NCBI RefSeq assembly: GCF_023516495.1
Contig: NZ_JAMGBC010000001.1
Location: 186,001 to 250,000 of the forward strand
DNA length: 64,000 nt
From: Sphingomonas anseongensis
Lineage (GTDB): Bacteria; Pseudomonadota; Alphaproteobacteria; Sphingomonadales; Sphingomonadaceae
Direction: 5' to 3'
Shown here: one piece after another, positions 26,280-33,860 of the stretch
Position numbering within the stretch: position 1 is the first letter of the stretch
Layout of the letters: the number at the start of each line of letters is the position of its first letter
Translations under genes and position numbers: made by a program
Notes under the pieces: model-generated
Database searches by the model: none
Seen by the model: the letters and a program-made list of their open reading frames with translations, nothing else
Told to the model about the DNA's origin: nothing

Positions 26280-27788
26280 ATGGCCGCCACCGTCGCCACT
26301 GTCGCCTATCTCGGGCTCGAGGCCCGGGCGGTCGAGGTCCAGGTCCAGCTTTCCTCCGGAATTCCCAAGTTCACGATCGTCGGGCTTGCCGACAAGGCAG
26401 TCGCCGAAAGCCGCGAGCGCGTGCGTGCAGCGCTGGCGTCGATCGGCCTCGCGCTTCCGCCAAAGGTCATCACCGTCAACCTGTCGCCCGCCGACCTTCC
26501 AAAGGAGGGCTCGCACTACGACCTTCCGATCGCCTTGTGCCTGCTGGCGGCAATCGGTGCCGCCGACGCTGAAGCGTTGTCGCACTATGTGGCTGTGGGT
26601 GAACTGTCGCTCGACGGGCGGATCGCGCCCTCGCCGGGCGTACTTCTTGCCGCGATTCACGCGTCGGGCGAGGACAAGGGCCTGATCTGCCCGGCAGCGC
26701 AGGGCAGTGAGGCCGCCTGGGCCGGCGAGCTTGACGTGATCGCGGCGCCCGACCTGCTTGCGCTGCTCGCCCACCTGAAGGGCACGACTTTGCTCCAGCC
26801 GCCCGCCCCGGTGGAAGCGGAGGCGCTGGAGCCCGGGCCCGACCTTTCGCAGGTGAAGGGGCAGGAGGTCGCCAAGCGGGCGCTGGAGATCGCCGCCGCG
26901 GGGGGCCACAATCTGTTGATGAGCGGGCCTCCGGGAGCGGGCAAGTCGCTGCTCGCGGCTTGCCTTCCGGGCATATTGCCGCCGCTAGAGCCCTCAGAGG
27001 CGCTGGAAGTGTCGATGGTCGCCTCCGTCGCGGGCGAGCTCAACGGCGGGCGAATCAGGCGGCGCCGGCCCTATCGGTCGCCTCACCATTCGGCATCGAT
27101 GCCTGCGCTCGTCGGTGGCGGGCTTCGGGTTCGGCCGGGTGAGATAAGCCTGGCGCACCTTGGCGTCCTGTTCCTCGACGAATTGCCCGAATTCCAGAGG
27201 CAGGTCCTCGATTCGCTTCGCCAGCCGCTGGAAACGGGCAATGTCAGCGTTGCCCGTGCGAACACGCACGTGACCTTTCCTGCCCGAGTGCAGCTGGTTG
27301 CGGCGATGAACCCGTGCCGCTGCGGGCATCTGGGCGATCCGGCGCTGGCCTGCAGCAGGGCGCCACGCTGCGCTGCCGATTACCAGGCGCGAGTGTCCGG
27401 GCCCTTGCTGGATCGAATCGATCTCCACGTCGACGTCCAGGCAGTTTCCGCCGCCGATCTCACCTTGCCTTCGCCCGCTGAGGGTAGCCGCGAGGTTGCC
27501 GAGCGGGTGGCGAGGGCGCGCAGCGTCCAATCCGGGCGTTACAACGGCTCGGGAGTGCGCACGAACGCCGAAGCGGACGGCGACCTCCTGGAACAGGCCG
27601 CCACGCCGGACGAGGCGGGCCGAAAGCTGCTTGCCGATGCCGCCGCGGCGATGCGGCTGTCGGCGCGGGGCTTCCATCGCGTGCTTCGGGTGGTAAGGAC
27701 GATCGCGGATCTTTCCGGAGCCGAGCAAGTGGGCCGAATCCACGTCGCCGAGGCGCTGAGCTATCGGAGGCAAGCGCCGCGTAACTAA
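26280..27788 (+). CDS. comM: YifB/ComM family Mg-chelatase-like AAA+ ATPase
   Basis: A 502-residue hexameric helicase that promotes branch migration when transformed DNA is integrated. The N-terminal ChlI-like domain (SSGIPKFTIVGLADKAVAES, then LSPADLPKEGSHYDLPIAL) is followed by the AAA+ module with Walker A GPPGAGKSLLAA near 221, RPYRSPHHSASMPALVGGG, Walker B LFLDELPEF and AAMNPCRCGHLGD. A C-terminal helical domain (GFHRVLRVVRTIADLSG) ends it. The ATG is at 26280. It is a functional partner of dprA (1.65 kb) in competence. Confidence 0.94.
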   Translation: MAATVATVAYLGLEARAVEVQVQLSSGIPKFTIVGLADKAVAESRERVRAALASIGLALPPKVITVNLSPADLPKEGSHYDLPIALCLLAAIGAADAEALSHYVAVGELSLDGRIAPSPGVLLAAIHASGEDKGLICPAAQGSEAAWAGELDVIAAPDLLALLAHLKGTTLLQPPAPVEAEALEPGPDLSQVKGQEVAKRALEIAAAGGHNLLMSGPPGAGKSLLAACLPGILPPLEPSEALEVSMVASVAGELNGGRIRRRRPYRSPHHSASMPALVGGGLRVRPGEISLAHLGVLFLDELPEFQRQVLDSLRQPLETGNVSVARANTHVTFPARVQLVAAMNPCRCGHLGDPALACSRAPRCAADYQARVSGPLLDRIDLHVDVQAVSAADLTLPSPAEGSREVAERVARARSVQSGRYNGSGVRTNAEADGDLLEQAATPDEAGRKLLADAAAAMRLSARGFHRVLRVVRTIADLSGAEQVGRIHVAEALSYRRQAPRN

Positions 27789-27825
27789 GCTTGCAGACGT
27801 CCGCCGGCCGGCGCATCCGGAGGGG

Positions 27826-28992
27826 ATGAACGAGCTTTCCCCCGTAGCGACGCGCCCGAAGACCATCGCCGACGTCGCAACGCCGGCGCTGATCCTCGAT
27901 CGGCGCAAGCTTCAGTCGAATGCAGACCGAATGCGGGCCAGGGTCGCGGAGCTTGGCGTGCAGCTTCGCCCGCACGTGAAGACCTGCAAATCGATCGACG
28001 TCCTTCGCGTGCTGTCGGGCGGCGCGGACCTTGCGATCACCGTTTCGACGCTGGCCGAGGCGCGCTATTTCTTCGAAAACGGCGTCCGGGACATTCTCTA
28101 CGCGGTCGGAATCGCTCCATCCAAGCTCCCACAGATCGCCGACCTCATTCGACGCGGCTGCACCTTGCGCGTCATCCTGGACACCGTCGAAGCGGCGGAA
28201 ATGGTCCAGGCGTTCGGGCTTGCCGAAGGCATCACGATCGAAGCGCTGATCGAGCTGGACACCGACGGATGCCGCGCCGGAGTTGCGCCGAATGACGAGC
28301 TCTTGCTTGAGATTGCGCGACGGTTGTCGTCGGATCGCGGAGCCAGGCTCGCGGGCGTCATGACCCATGCCGGCGGCTCTTATTCCGCGAGGACGCTCGG
28401 CGAGTTCGAAGACATCGCCGAGCGCGAGCGAGCAGGGGCCGTCAGCGCTGCCGAGCGGCTCCGCGCGGCAAGCTTTCAGGTCGAAATCGTCAGCGTCGGC
28501 TCCACGCCAACCGTCTATTACGCCCGCGGCCTTGAAGGAGTCACCGAAGCCCGCGTCGGCGTCTATGCCTTCGGAGACCTCGTCCAGGCGGAACTGGGCA
28601 CCTGCGGCGTTGACGACATCGCCATCTCGGTTCTCGCCAGCGTCATCGGCCATAACCGGTCCCACGGCCGTGTCCTGGTCGACGCCGGATTCCTCGCACT
28701 CAGCCGGGACCGGGGTACAGCCGATTTCCCGGTCGACTGGGGCTATGGAGCAGTCTGCGACGCCGCAACGGGGGCGCTGATCGACGGAGTTCGTGTCGAA
28801 TCGACCAACCAGGAACACGGAATCATCACCGCGACCTCGGGCGAGCTGGACTGGTCGCGATTCCCGATCGGTGGACAGGTGCGAGTCCTTCCGAACCACG
28901 CCTGCGCGACCGCCGCGGCTCACGACCGCTATTTCGTCGTCGACGGCGGGAATGACATCGTCGGTGTGTGGGAGCGCGTGAACGGCTGGTGA
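27826..28992 (+). CDS. DSD1-family PLP-dependent enzyme (D-serine dehydratase/D-threonine aldolase-like)
   Basis: A 388-residue fold-type III PLP enzyme with an alanine-racemase-like N-terminal barrel and a metal-dependent C-terminal domain. The PLP lysine is in LRPHVKTCK near residue 52; PLP-phosphate contacts include GSTPTVYYA. The metal site near the C-terminus reads PNHACATAA, a His-X-Cys pair as in D-serine dehydratase DSD1, whereas characterised D-threonine aldolases carry His-X-Asp. The product therefore probably eliminates or cleaves a D-hydroxy amino acid; the substrate is not certain. The ATG is at 27826, 37 nt after comM. Confidence 0.85.
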   Translation: MNELSPVATRPKTIADVATPALILDRRKLQSNADRMRARVAELGVQLRPHVKTCKSIDVLRVLSGGADLAITVSTLAEARYFFENGVRDILYAVGIAPSKLPQIADLIRRGCTLRVILDTVEAAEMVQAFGLAEGITIEALIELDTDGCRAGVAPNDELLLEIARRLSSDRGARLAGVMTHAGGSYSARTLGEFEDIAERERAGAVSAAERLRAASFQVEIVSVGSTPTVYYARGLEGVTEARVGVYAFGDLVQAELGTCGVDDIAISVLASVIGHNRSHGRVLVDAGFLALSRDRGTADFPVDWGYGAVCDAATGALIDGVRVESTNQEHGIITATSGELDWSRFPIGGQVRVLPNHACATAAAHDRYFVVDGGNDIVGVWERVNGW

Positions 28993-29037
28993 GCCCATTG
29001 CGGCCCGCTGAAGGCGTCGCTAGCTAAGCGCTGCCGT

Positions 29038-29123
29038 GCCCCTGTGGCGGAATGGTAGACGCGCTCGACTCAAAATCGAGTTCCTTAACCGGAGTGTCCG
29101 TTCAAGTCGGACCAGGGGCACCA
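29038..29123 (+). tRNA. tRNA-Leu (CAA)
   Basis: The acceptor GCCCCTG pairs with CAGGGGC, the discriminator is A at 29120, and CCA is encoded. The anticodon stem CTCGA/TCGAG encloses CTCAAAA, giving anticodon CAA. The long variable arm is typical of leucine tRNA. A weak TTGCGG (28998) - 17 nt - TAGCTA pair lies just upstream. Confidence 0.96.
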
Positions 29124-29189
29124 ACACCACGCGCGTTACATGTTCGCAATCCGCTAGCCGCTGCCCCAAGGCGCGGATATGCTGCGGCG

Positions 29190-30392
29190 ATGGATGCTCG
29201 CACGACCAAGCGGAAAATGGCCGAAACGGTGAACCACGCTCATGAACTGGCGGAAGCATTCACCGCCAAACGCGACCGGCTGCTTGCGGCACTGACCCTA
29301 ATCGCCGGCGTCGGCCTCATTGTGGCTCTTCCATTCGCGCTTCGAGCGGGCGCCGAATTCTTCCTTCCGGTGACCGCGGCGCTGGTGGTTGCGATCGCGC
29401 TCGTCCCGCTACTTGAATGGTTCGAGCGTCGGGGGATCCCGTCGCGCCTCGCCTCCGCTCTCTGCCTCCTCATCTTCCTGACCGTGACCGTTTTCGCCAT
29501 CGGCTCGATCGTCCTTCCGGCAATCGACTGGATCACGCTGATTCCCGAACGCATCGGCAAGGTGCAGGCCGCGCTCAGCCCGTTGCTCGACCTCTACAAG
29601 AGCTTCGACCGCTTCGTTGAACGGATACTCTCGCAAATCGCGATCAGTCCCGACCGAACCCGGATGGTCACTATCGAGACTCCCAACTCGCTATCGGGGC
29701 TGTTGACGACCTCGGCGCCGCACATCCTGATCCAGCTCTTCTTCGCGCTGCTGGTGATCTTCTTCTTCCTCGCCGGATGGACGACGATGCGCAAGCGCAC
29801 GATCGTCAGCCGCGGCAGCTTCGAAGGCGCTCTCACGACGGCTCGCGTGATCGAGCGAGTCGTCGATTCGACCTCGACCTATCTGGGCACGATTACCGTC
29901 ATCAACGTCGCGCTGGGCGCTCTGACGGCAGTGATCATCTGGCAGCTGGGAATGACCTCGCCGGTGATGTGGGGCGGTATCGTCGCCGTGCTCAACTACA
30001 TCCCGTACCTTGGCCCGATCGCTTCGGCGCTCTTGCTGTTCTTCGGCGGGCTTATGGTTTTCCCCGACGCATGGGGGGCGATGCTCCCGCCTCTCGTCTT
30101 CATCGGCCTTCATCTCGTCGAAGCGAACCTCGTGACCCCGATGATCGTCGGCGAGCGGCTGGAGATCAATCCGCTGGCGATTCTCATTTCGCTCAGTTTC
30201 TGGGCTTGGGTGTGGGGAACCACAGGTGCTTTGTTGGCCGTGCCTCTGCTGATCATCATCAAGCAGGTATTTTCCGCCGCCGGCACCCCCGACATTGCCG
30301 GATTCCTGTTCGAGCACGGCACCTTGACGCACGTCGGCGAGGACGAGGAAAATGAGGAAGGTCTTGTTGACAGTGCAGGGGGCGTCACCTAG
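29190..30392 (+). CDS. AI-2E family transporter (YdiK/PerM type)
   Basis: A 400-residue inner-membrane protein with about eight helices. Family features are seen in the C-terminal half: IVAVLNYIPYLGPIASALLL, then FIGLHLVEANLVTPMIVGER and EINPLAILISLSFWAWVWG. The founding member exports the signal AI-2, but many members are transporters of unknown substrate, so I assign only the family. The start is placed at the ATG 29190; ATG 29217 is an alternative. The frame extends upstream through the tRNA-Leu, which is not coding. The end of the gene holds a TTGACA (30367) that may serve tRNA-Asp. Confidence 0.88.
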   Translation: MDARTTKRKMAETVNHAHELAEAFTAKRDRLLAALTLIAGVGLIVALPFALRAGAEFFLPVTAALVVAIALVPLLEWFERRGIPSRLASALCLLIFLTVTVFAIGSIVLPAIDWITLIPERIGKVQAALSPLLDLYKSFDRFVERILSQIAISPDRTRMVTIETPNSLSGLLTTSAPHILIQLFFALLVIFFFLAGWTTMRKRTIVSRGSFEGALTTARVIERVVDSTSTYLGTITVINVALGALTAVIIWQLGMTSPVMWGGIVAVLNYIPYLGPIASALLLFFGGLMVFPDAWGAMLPPLVFIGLHLVEANLVTPMIVGERLEINPLAILISLSFWAWVWGTTGALLAVPLLIIIKQVFSAAGTPDIAGFLFEHGTLTHVGEDEENEEGLVDSAGGVT

Positions 30393-30395
30393 GTC
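30367..30395 (+). promoter_or_regulatory. Candidate tRNA-Asp promoter
   Basis: A perfect TTGACA (30367-30372) is followed after 17 nt by TAGGTC (30390-30395), a poor -10. It lies at the end of the transporter gene, about 50 nt before the tRNA. Confidence 0.3.
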
Positions 30396-30445
30396 GCGCG
30401 CCTCACCGGGTCCCTACAAGACCCGGCTGGGAACCCAAGAAACGC

Positions 30446-30522
<77 letters not shown>

Positions 30523-30585
30523 TTCCCTACATAGATAGGTGCGCAGCTTTGAGCCTGCCGCAGCTTGCATTACTGTCCCGCCCCC

Positions 30586-31368
30586 ATGAGCGCGCGAGAC
30601 TCTGCCTATGCGGCCCTCGGCCTGAGGTCGGGCGCCGCTCGCTCGCAGGTTGACGAGGCGTATCGGCGCCTGATCAAGCTTCATCATCCCGACGTCGCCG
30701 GCGGGGATTCTACGCGCGCTGCCGAGATCAACCGCGCATACAGCCTACTCCGGCGCGAGGGGCTTGCGGCGGGACCCCAGCACCGGCCGGTTCCGATCGT
30801 CGCGCACGCAACGCGGCGGCGCGCCTCGCGCCCCGGAAGCTGGGCATTCGGCCTGGCGATCCTGGTTGTCATCGGCGCCGTTGCCGCCGTCCAGCTGCGG
30901 GAAGGCGCCGGAGTCTTTGCCCGACCAGTAAACGTCCGCTTGCCCGTGATCGTCGCGGCGTCGCCGGGTGGCAAGGCGTTGCCGGCTCTCGACTTCGACG
31001 AGCCTCTTCATTCGCCGGTCATATCGAGCGCGATCGCCGACGCGGTGAAGTTCCACCAGGCGAAAGATTCGTCAGCCGCCGAATTGTACAGCCGCGATTG
31101 CCAGGACAAGCTCAGGAAAGACCGCAACATGGCCTGGTTCGACGCCTGCTCCGCGTTCGACGAGGCAATCGTGACTCTGAGTAGCGATACGGAGCTTGCG
31201 GACTCGCGGGCCTTCAATTCGACTGCCGTCGTGGCACGTGAGTTGGCGTCCGCGCGCGCTCTGTCCGACGATATATTGGGAGCGGATTCGCGGCTCCGGC
31301 AGATCCGAATGCAAGTTGAGATGGAGCTTTTGCCCAAGCTCGATTCGGCGGCGGGCCAGCCGCTTTAG
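30586..31368 (+). CDS. J-domain protein with transmembrane segment
   Basis: A 260-residue protein. Residues 1-65 form a DnaJ-type J domain with the HPD motif in RRLIKLHHPDVAGG, the part that stimulates Hsp70 ATPase. A basic linker leads to one membrane helix (WAFGLAILVVIGAVAAVQL, about 91-110). The C-terminal 140 residues, with two cysteines, belong to no family I recognise. Topology suggests a cytosolic J domain and a periplasmic tail. The start is the ATG 30586; an ATG seven codons upstream (30565) lacks support. The stop overlaps the convergent sleB-like gene by 4 nt. Confidence 0.8.
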   Translation: MSARDSAYAALGLRSGAARSQVDEAYRRLIKLHHPDVAGGDSTRAAEINRAYSLLRREGLAAGPQHRPVPIVAHATRRRASRPGSWAFGLAILVVIGAVAAVQLREGAGVFARPVNVRLPVIVAASPGGKALPALDFDEPLHSPVISSAIADAVKFHQAKDSSAAELYSRDCQDKLRKDRNMAWFDACSAFDEAIVTLSSDTELADSRAFNSTAVVARELASARALSDDILGADSRLRQIRMQVEMELLPKLDSAAGQPL

Positions 31369-32432
31369 TCGGAGTCCTGCGAAGGCCCGGTCGCGCGCGT
31401 GCCGAGCGGCTTTTCGTCGGACTTGGCGGTCGAGCCGGTGAGCGTCCAGCGAAGATTGTCGGACGCCGCGACCTTCTCGACATAATCCTCGTGAGGAGCG
31501 GACTCGACGGCCTTGCGAGCTGCAATGACGTTGGCCAGGTTGAACCGGATGGCGACGCGCCCAGCCGGCGCCTTCCCGATCTCGGCGCCTGGAATGTCCG
31601 CCGCTTCCTCGATCGCTGCCTGGGTCGGCCGGTTGGCCAGAGCAGCCAGAGCGGCGCTCTTCAGCGCGGACGCGCTCGGTTCGTGGCTGGCATAGCGCTG
31701 TATGTAGGCCGAGGGCCTGCCCCAGCCTCCTGCCCAGCGATAAAAGAGATGCGCCCCGATGACGGCGTTCTTCGCCATGCTCGAGGCCCAGTAAGGAACG
31801 ACATAATCGGCGTGGTAGTGGGTCGCGAGGCCGACGGGGCCGTAGACGGCGCCGTTCAGCGCTGCTTCGGCGATCGCCCGGGCGCGCGCCCATCCGTCGA
31901 CGCTGGGCCGCCGTTCGAGCGAGCCGTCGCAAGTGAAGGTGAATTGGCAACCCGTAACCCGGGTCGAGCCCTGGAAGACCACACCGCACACGCTCGACGG
32001 GAAGGCTGGATGCCGGACCCGGTTGAGAATGACCTGCGCGACCGCCCGCTCGCCGTCGGCGCTCTGGTTGCCGGCTTCATAATAAACGGCGCTGGTCAGG
32101 CAATCGAGCGCCTGCGCGCGGGTCGCAGTGTCGGCCTTGGCCATCGAGAAGGGGCGAGCTGCGGGATTCGGTCCGCTTGCCACCGGGATGTTGCTGTTGA
32201 GCGCGACTGCGTCGGCTGGAGCCAAGTCACGGACGAGAAGCGGCGGTGGTGCTGGAGCGGTCTGCTCGGCCCTCGCCGCGGCAATTTCTTCGGTGTTCGG
32301 GATCGACCAGGCAGCTCCGCCGACGGCCAATGCCGCAAAGGCCATGGCCCCCAACGCGAGGAGTTCGCGGGGGTGCTTCCGCCAAAGCGTCAAGGCCCTG
32401 TCACGGGCTGGAAGAAGGCTCGATGCAATCAT
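31365..32432 (-). CDS. SleB-type cell wall hydrolase
   Basis: A 355-residue envelope protein with an N-terminal membrane helix (LLALGAMAFAALAVGGAAW) and a Hydrolase_2 (SleB/CwlJ) domain. The domain shows LDCLTSAVYYEAGNQSADGE with the catalytic Glu, VILNRVRHPAFPSSVCGVVF, GCQFTFTCDG and ATHYHADYVVPYWASSM. It probably cleaves peptidoglycan in the periplasm. The frame is open 37 codons further to an ATG at 32543, but that overlaps fthC by 71 nt, so I prefer the ATG at 32432. Confidence 0.88.
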   Translation of the reverse strand: MIASSLLPARDRALTLWRKHPRELLALGAMAFAALAVGGAAWSIPNTEEIAAARAEQTAPAPPPLLVRDLAPADAVALNSNIPVASGPNPAARPFSMAKADTATRAQALDCLTSAVYYEAGNQSADGERAVAQVILNRVRHPAFPSSVCGVVFQGSTRVTGCQFTFTCDGSLERRPSVDGWARARAIAEAALNGAVYGPVGLATHYHADYVVPYWASSMAKNAVIGAHLFYRWAGGWGRPSAYIQRYASHEPSASALKSAALAALANRPTQAAIEEAADIPGAEIGKAPAGRVAIRFNLANVIAARKAVESAPHEDYVEKVAASDNLRWTLTGSTAKSDEKPLGTRATGPSQDSD

Positions 32433-32472
32433 TGGGAAACTGGCGGTGATATAGTCGAATAATACGCGCCGT

Positions 32473-33123
32473 TCAATGAGCGCGGCCTGAACGGCCGAAC
32501 CATTCGAGCCCCTCTGGGCTTGCAAAGGCGTCGAGGTGGACATCCCAAGGATCGGCGGGGACCGTAGCTTCGAGCCTCTGCATCGGCCATCCCACGCCGA
32601 TCAGTTTGGCTCCGGAACGTTTCAGCCTGCCGATAACCCGGTCGTAATGGCCCTTGCCCCGGCCGATCCTGGCGCCGCGCGAATCGATGGCGATCAGGGG
32701 CACAAGGATGAGGTCGGGCTCGACTGGCGGGGCGGTCGGCCTGGGCTGCATGATTCCGAAGGGTCCGGGGACGAGAGGGTCGCCGGCGAGGAATCGAAAC
32801 GGCTTGGCCGGATTGGCGAAGGCAGGAAAGGCGACCACCGCCCCGACGGCCCGGGCTTCTTCGATCGCGACCTGCGGGCTGATTTCGCTTCCCATCGCCG
32901 AATAGCCGGCCACGACCCGGGCAGAAGCGCAAAGGGCCGTCAAATGCTCGGCGAGCTGCTGTTCGAGAAGCGCCCTGCTTGCATCGTCGAGCGTGGCGAC
33001 GAACGCCTTTCGCGCTTCAAGCGCGGCCGACCGGAGCGACTCCTTCGATCCGGGCTGGATCGGCGGAGGAAGAGGAGGTGACGGGACCACCGTGGCCGTT
33101 TGCCGGAAATCCTCTGACGCCAC
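32473..33123 (-). CDS. fthC: 5-formyltetrahydrofolate cyclo-ligase
   Basis: A 216-residue enzyme (YgfA/MTHFS) that converts 5-formyl-THF to 5,10-methenyl-THF with ATP. Seen: the substrate-side KESLRSAALEARKAF, the VAGYSAMGSEISP strand, PDLILVPLIAIDSRGARIG, and the phosphate-binding RGKGHYDRVIGRL. The start is GTG at 33123. It sits directly downstream of the probable 6S RNA, the arrangement known from proteobacteria. Confidence 0.93.
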   Translation of the reverse strand: MASEDFRQTATVVPSPPLPPPIQPGSKESLRSAALEARKAFVATLDDASRALLEQQLAEHLTALCASARVVAGYSAMGSEISPQVAIEEARAVGAVVAFPAFANPAKPFRFLAGDPLVPGPFGIMQPRPTAPPVEPDLILVPLIAIDSRGARIGRGKGHYDRVIGRLKRSGAKLIGVGWPMQRLEATVPADPWDVHLDAFASPEGLEWFGRSGRAH

Positions 33124-33127
33124 AAAC

Positions 33128-33244
33128 GTCAGGTGGGCGCCGTATAGGCCTGACCAAGATCAGACCAGGGACAGCTCCCTAGGATATTTAATCGCCTCAG
33201 GGATGTTCATGGCCTCGTACCGGGCAGTACCCGTCTACACCTAT
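33128..33244 (-). ncRNA. ssrS: 6S RNA (probable)
   Basis: The 121-nt gap between zapA and fthC is the classic ssrS position. On the minus strand the RNA can fold with an outer AGGTG/CACCT helix, a second helix pairing GTACGAGGCC with GGCCTATAC, and an open central region around CCCTGAGGCGATTAAATATC, reminiscent of the promoter-mimic bubble of 6S RNA, which binds the sigma-70 RNA polymerase. It is short for 6S (usually about 150-190 nt), so the true ends may run into the flanking genes. Confidence 0.55.
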
Positions 33245-33562
33245 CTAGGTGGTCGAGTCCTCGGCCTCAAGGGCGTCGGCGAGCGATTCGAGGCGCTGCG
33301 CAATCCGTTCGGCGCGGCTCGCGAGCTCGGGGTCCGGAGCAGCGGCGGCGGCCGCTTCCGGGCGCTGGTCGACCAGCTGGTCGGCGAGGAGAAGGCCCGC
33401 GAACAGGAGCTGGCGAGCTTCGGACAAAGTCCCGAGGCCGGCGATCGCCTCCCGGCTCTTGGCGTCAACCAGGCGGGCGGCGGCGCGAAGGGTTTCTTCC
33501 TCTCCGTCGCGGCAACCGACCTTGTACGGCCGACCGGCAATGATGATGTCGATCTCGGCCAT
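33245..33562 (-). CDS. zapA: Cell division protein ZapA
   Basis: A 105-residue FtsZ-associated protein that bundles FtsZ at the Z ring. The N-terminal IDIIIAGRPYKVGCRDGEEE and the following helix AARLVDAKSREAIAGLG are the ZapA domain; a coiled-coil tail follows. The ATG at 33562 shares a base with the upstream stop (TGATG). Confidence 0.92.
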   Translation of the reverse strand: MAEIDIIIAGRPYKVGCRDGEEETLRAAARLVDAKSREAIAGLGTLSEARQLLFAGLLLADQLVDQRPEAAAAAAPDPELASRAERIAQRLESLADALEAEDSTT

Positions 33563-33735
33563 CAGCGGCTCGCCTCGCGGATCAGCTGGTCTAGCTCGGA
33601 CACGGCTTCGCGGACCTTGGCTCGAAGCTCGTCATCGCGGCCGCTGACCGGTTTTCGCTGTGCGAGTGCTTGCTCGACTCGCGCAATCGCACGCTCGGCG
33701 CGGTCCAGTGCCGCCGACAGGCCCCCGTCATCCAT
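33562..33735 (-). CDS. Small coiled-coil protein upstream of zapA
   Basis: A 57-residue, mostly helical protein with regular heptad-like spacing (LDRAERAIARVEQAL, then LRAKVREAVSELDQLIREA). The function is unknown. The ATG at 33735 has GGCGGAGA upstream, and the gene is translationally coupled to zapA by a 1-nt overlap. It may be a DUF4164-like or ZapB-like division accessory; that is inference from size, coiled coil and position. Confidence 0.7.
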   Translation of the reverse strand: MDDGGLSAALDRAERAIARVEQALAQRKPVSGRDDELRAKVREAVSELDQLIREASR

Positions 33736-33860
33736 GACTCTCCGCCTACGAAAGAAGCGCCTGACGGGCAAGCATTGACGCCCAACGAGTCACCCCTCAA
33801 AGGAGCCGCCATCGGCCCGCCGAATCCGGCTGACGGCCGTATCTGCTGAGGAGCCGAAAC

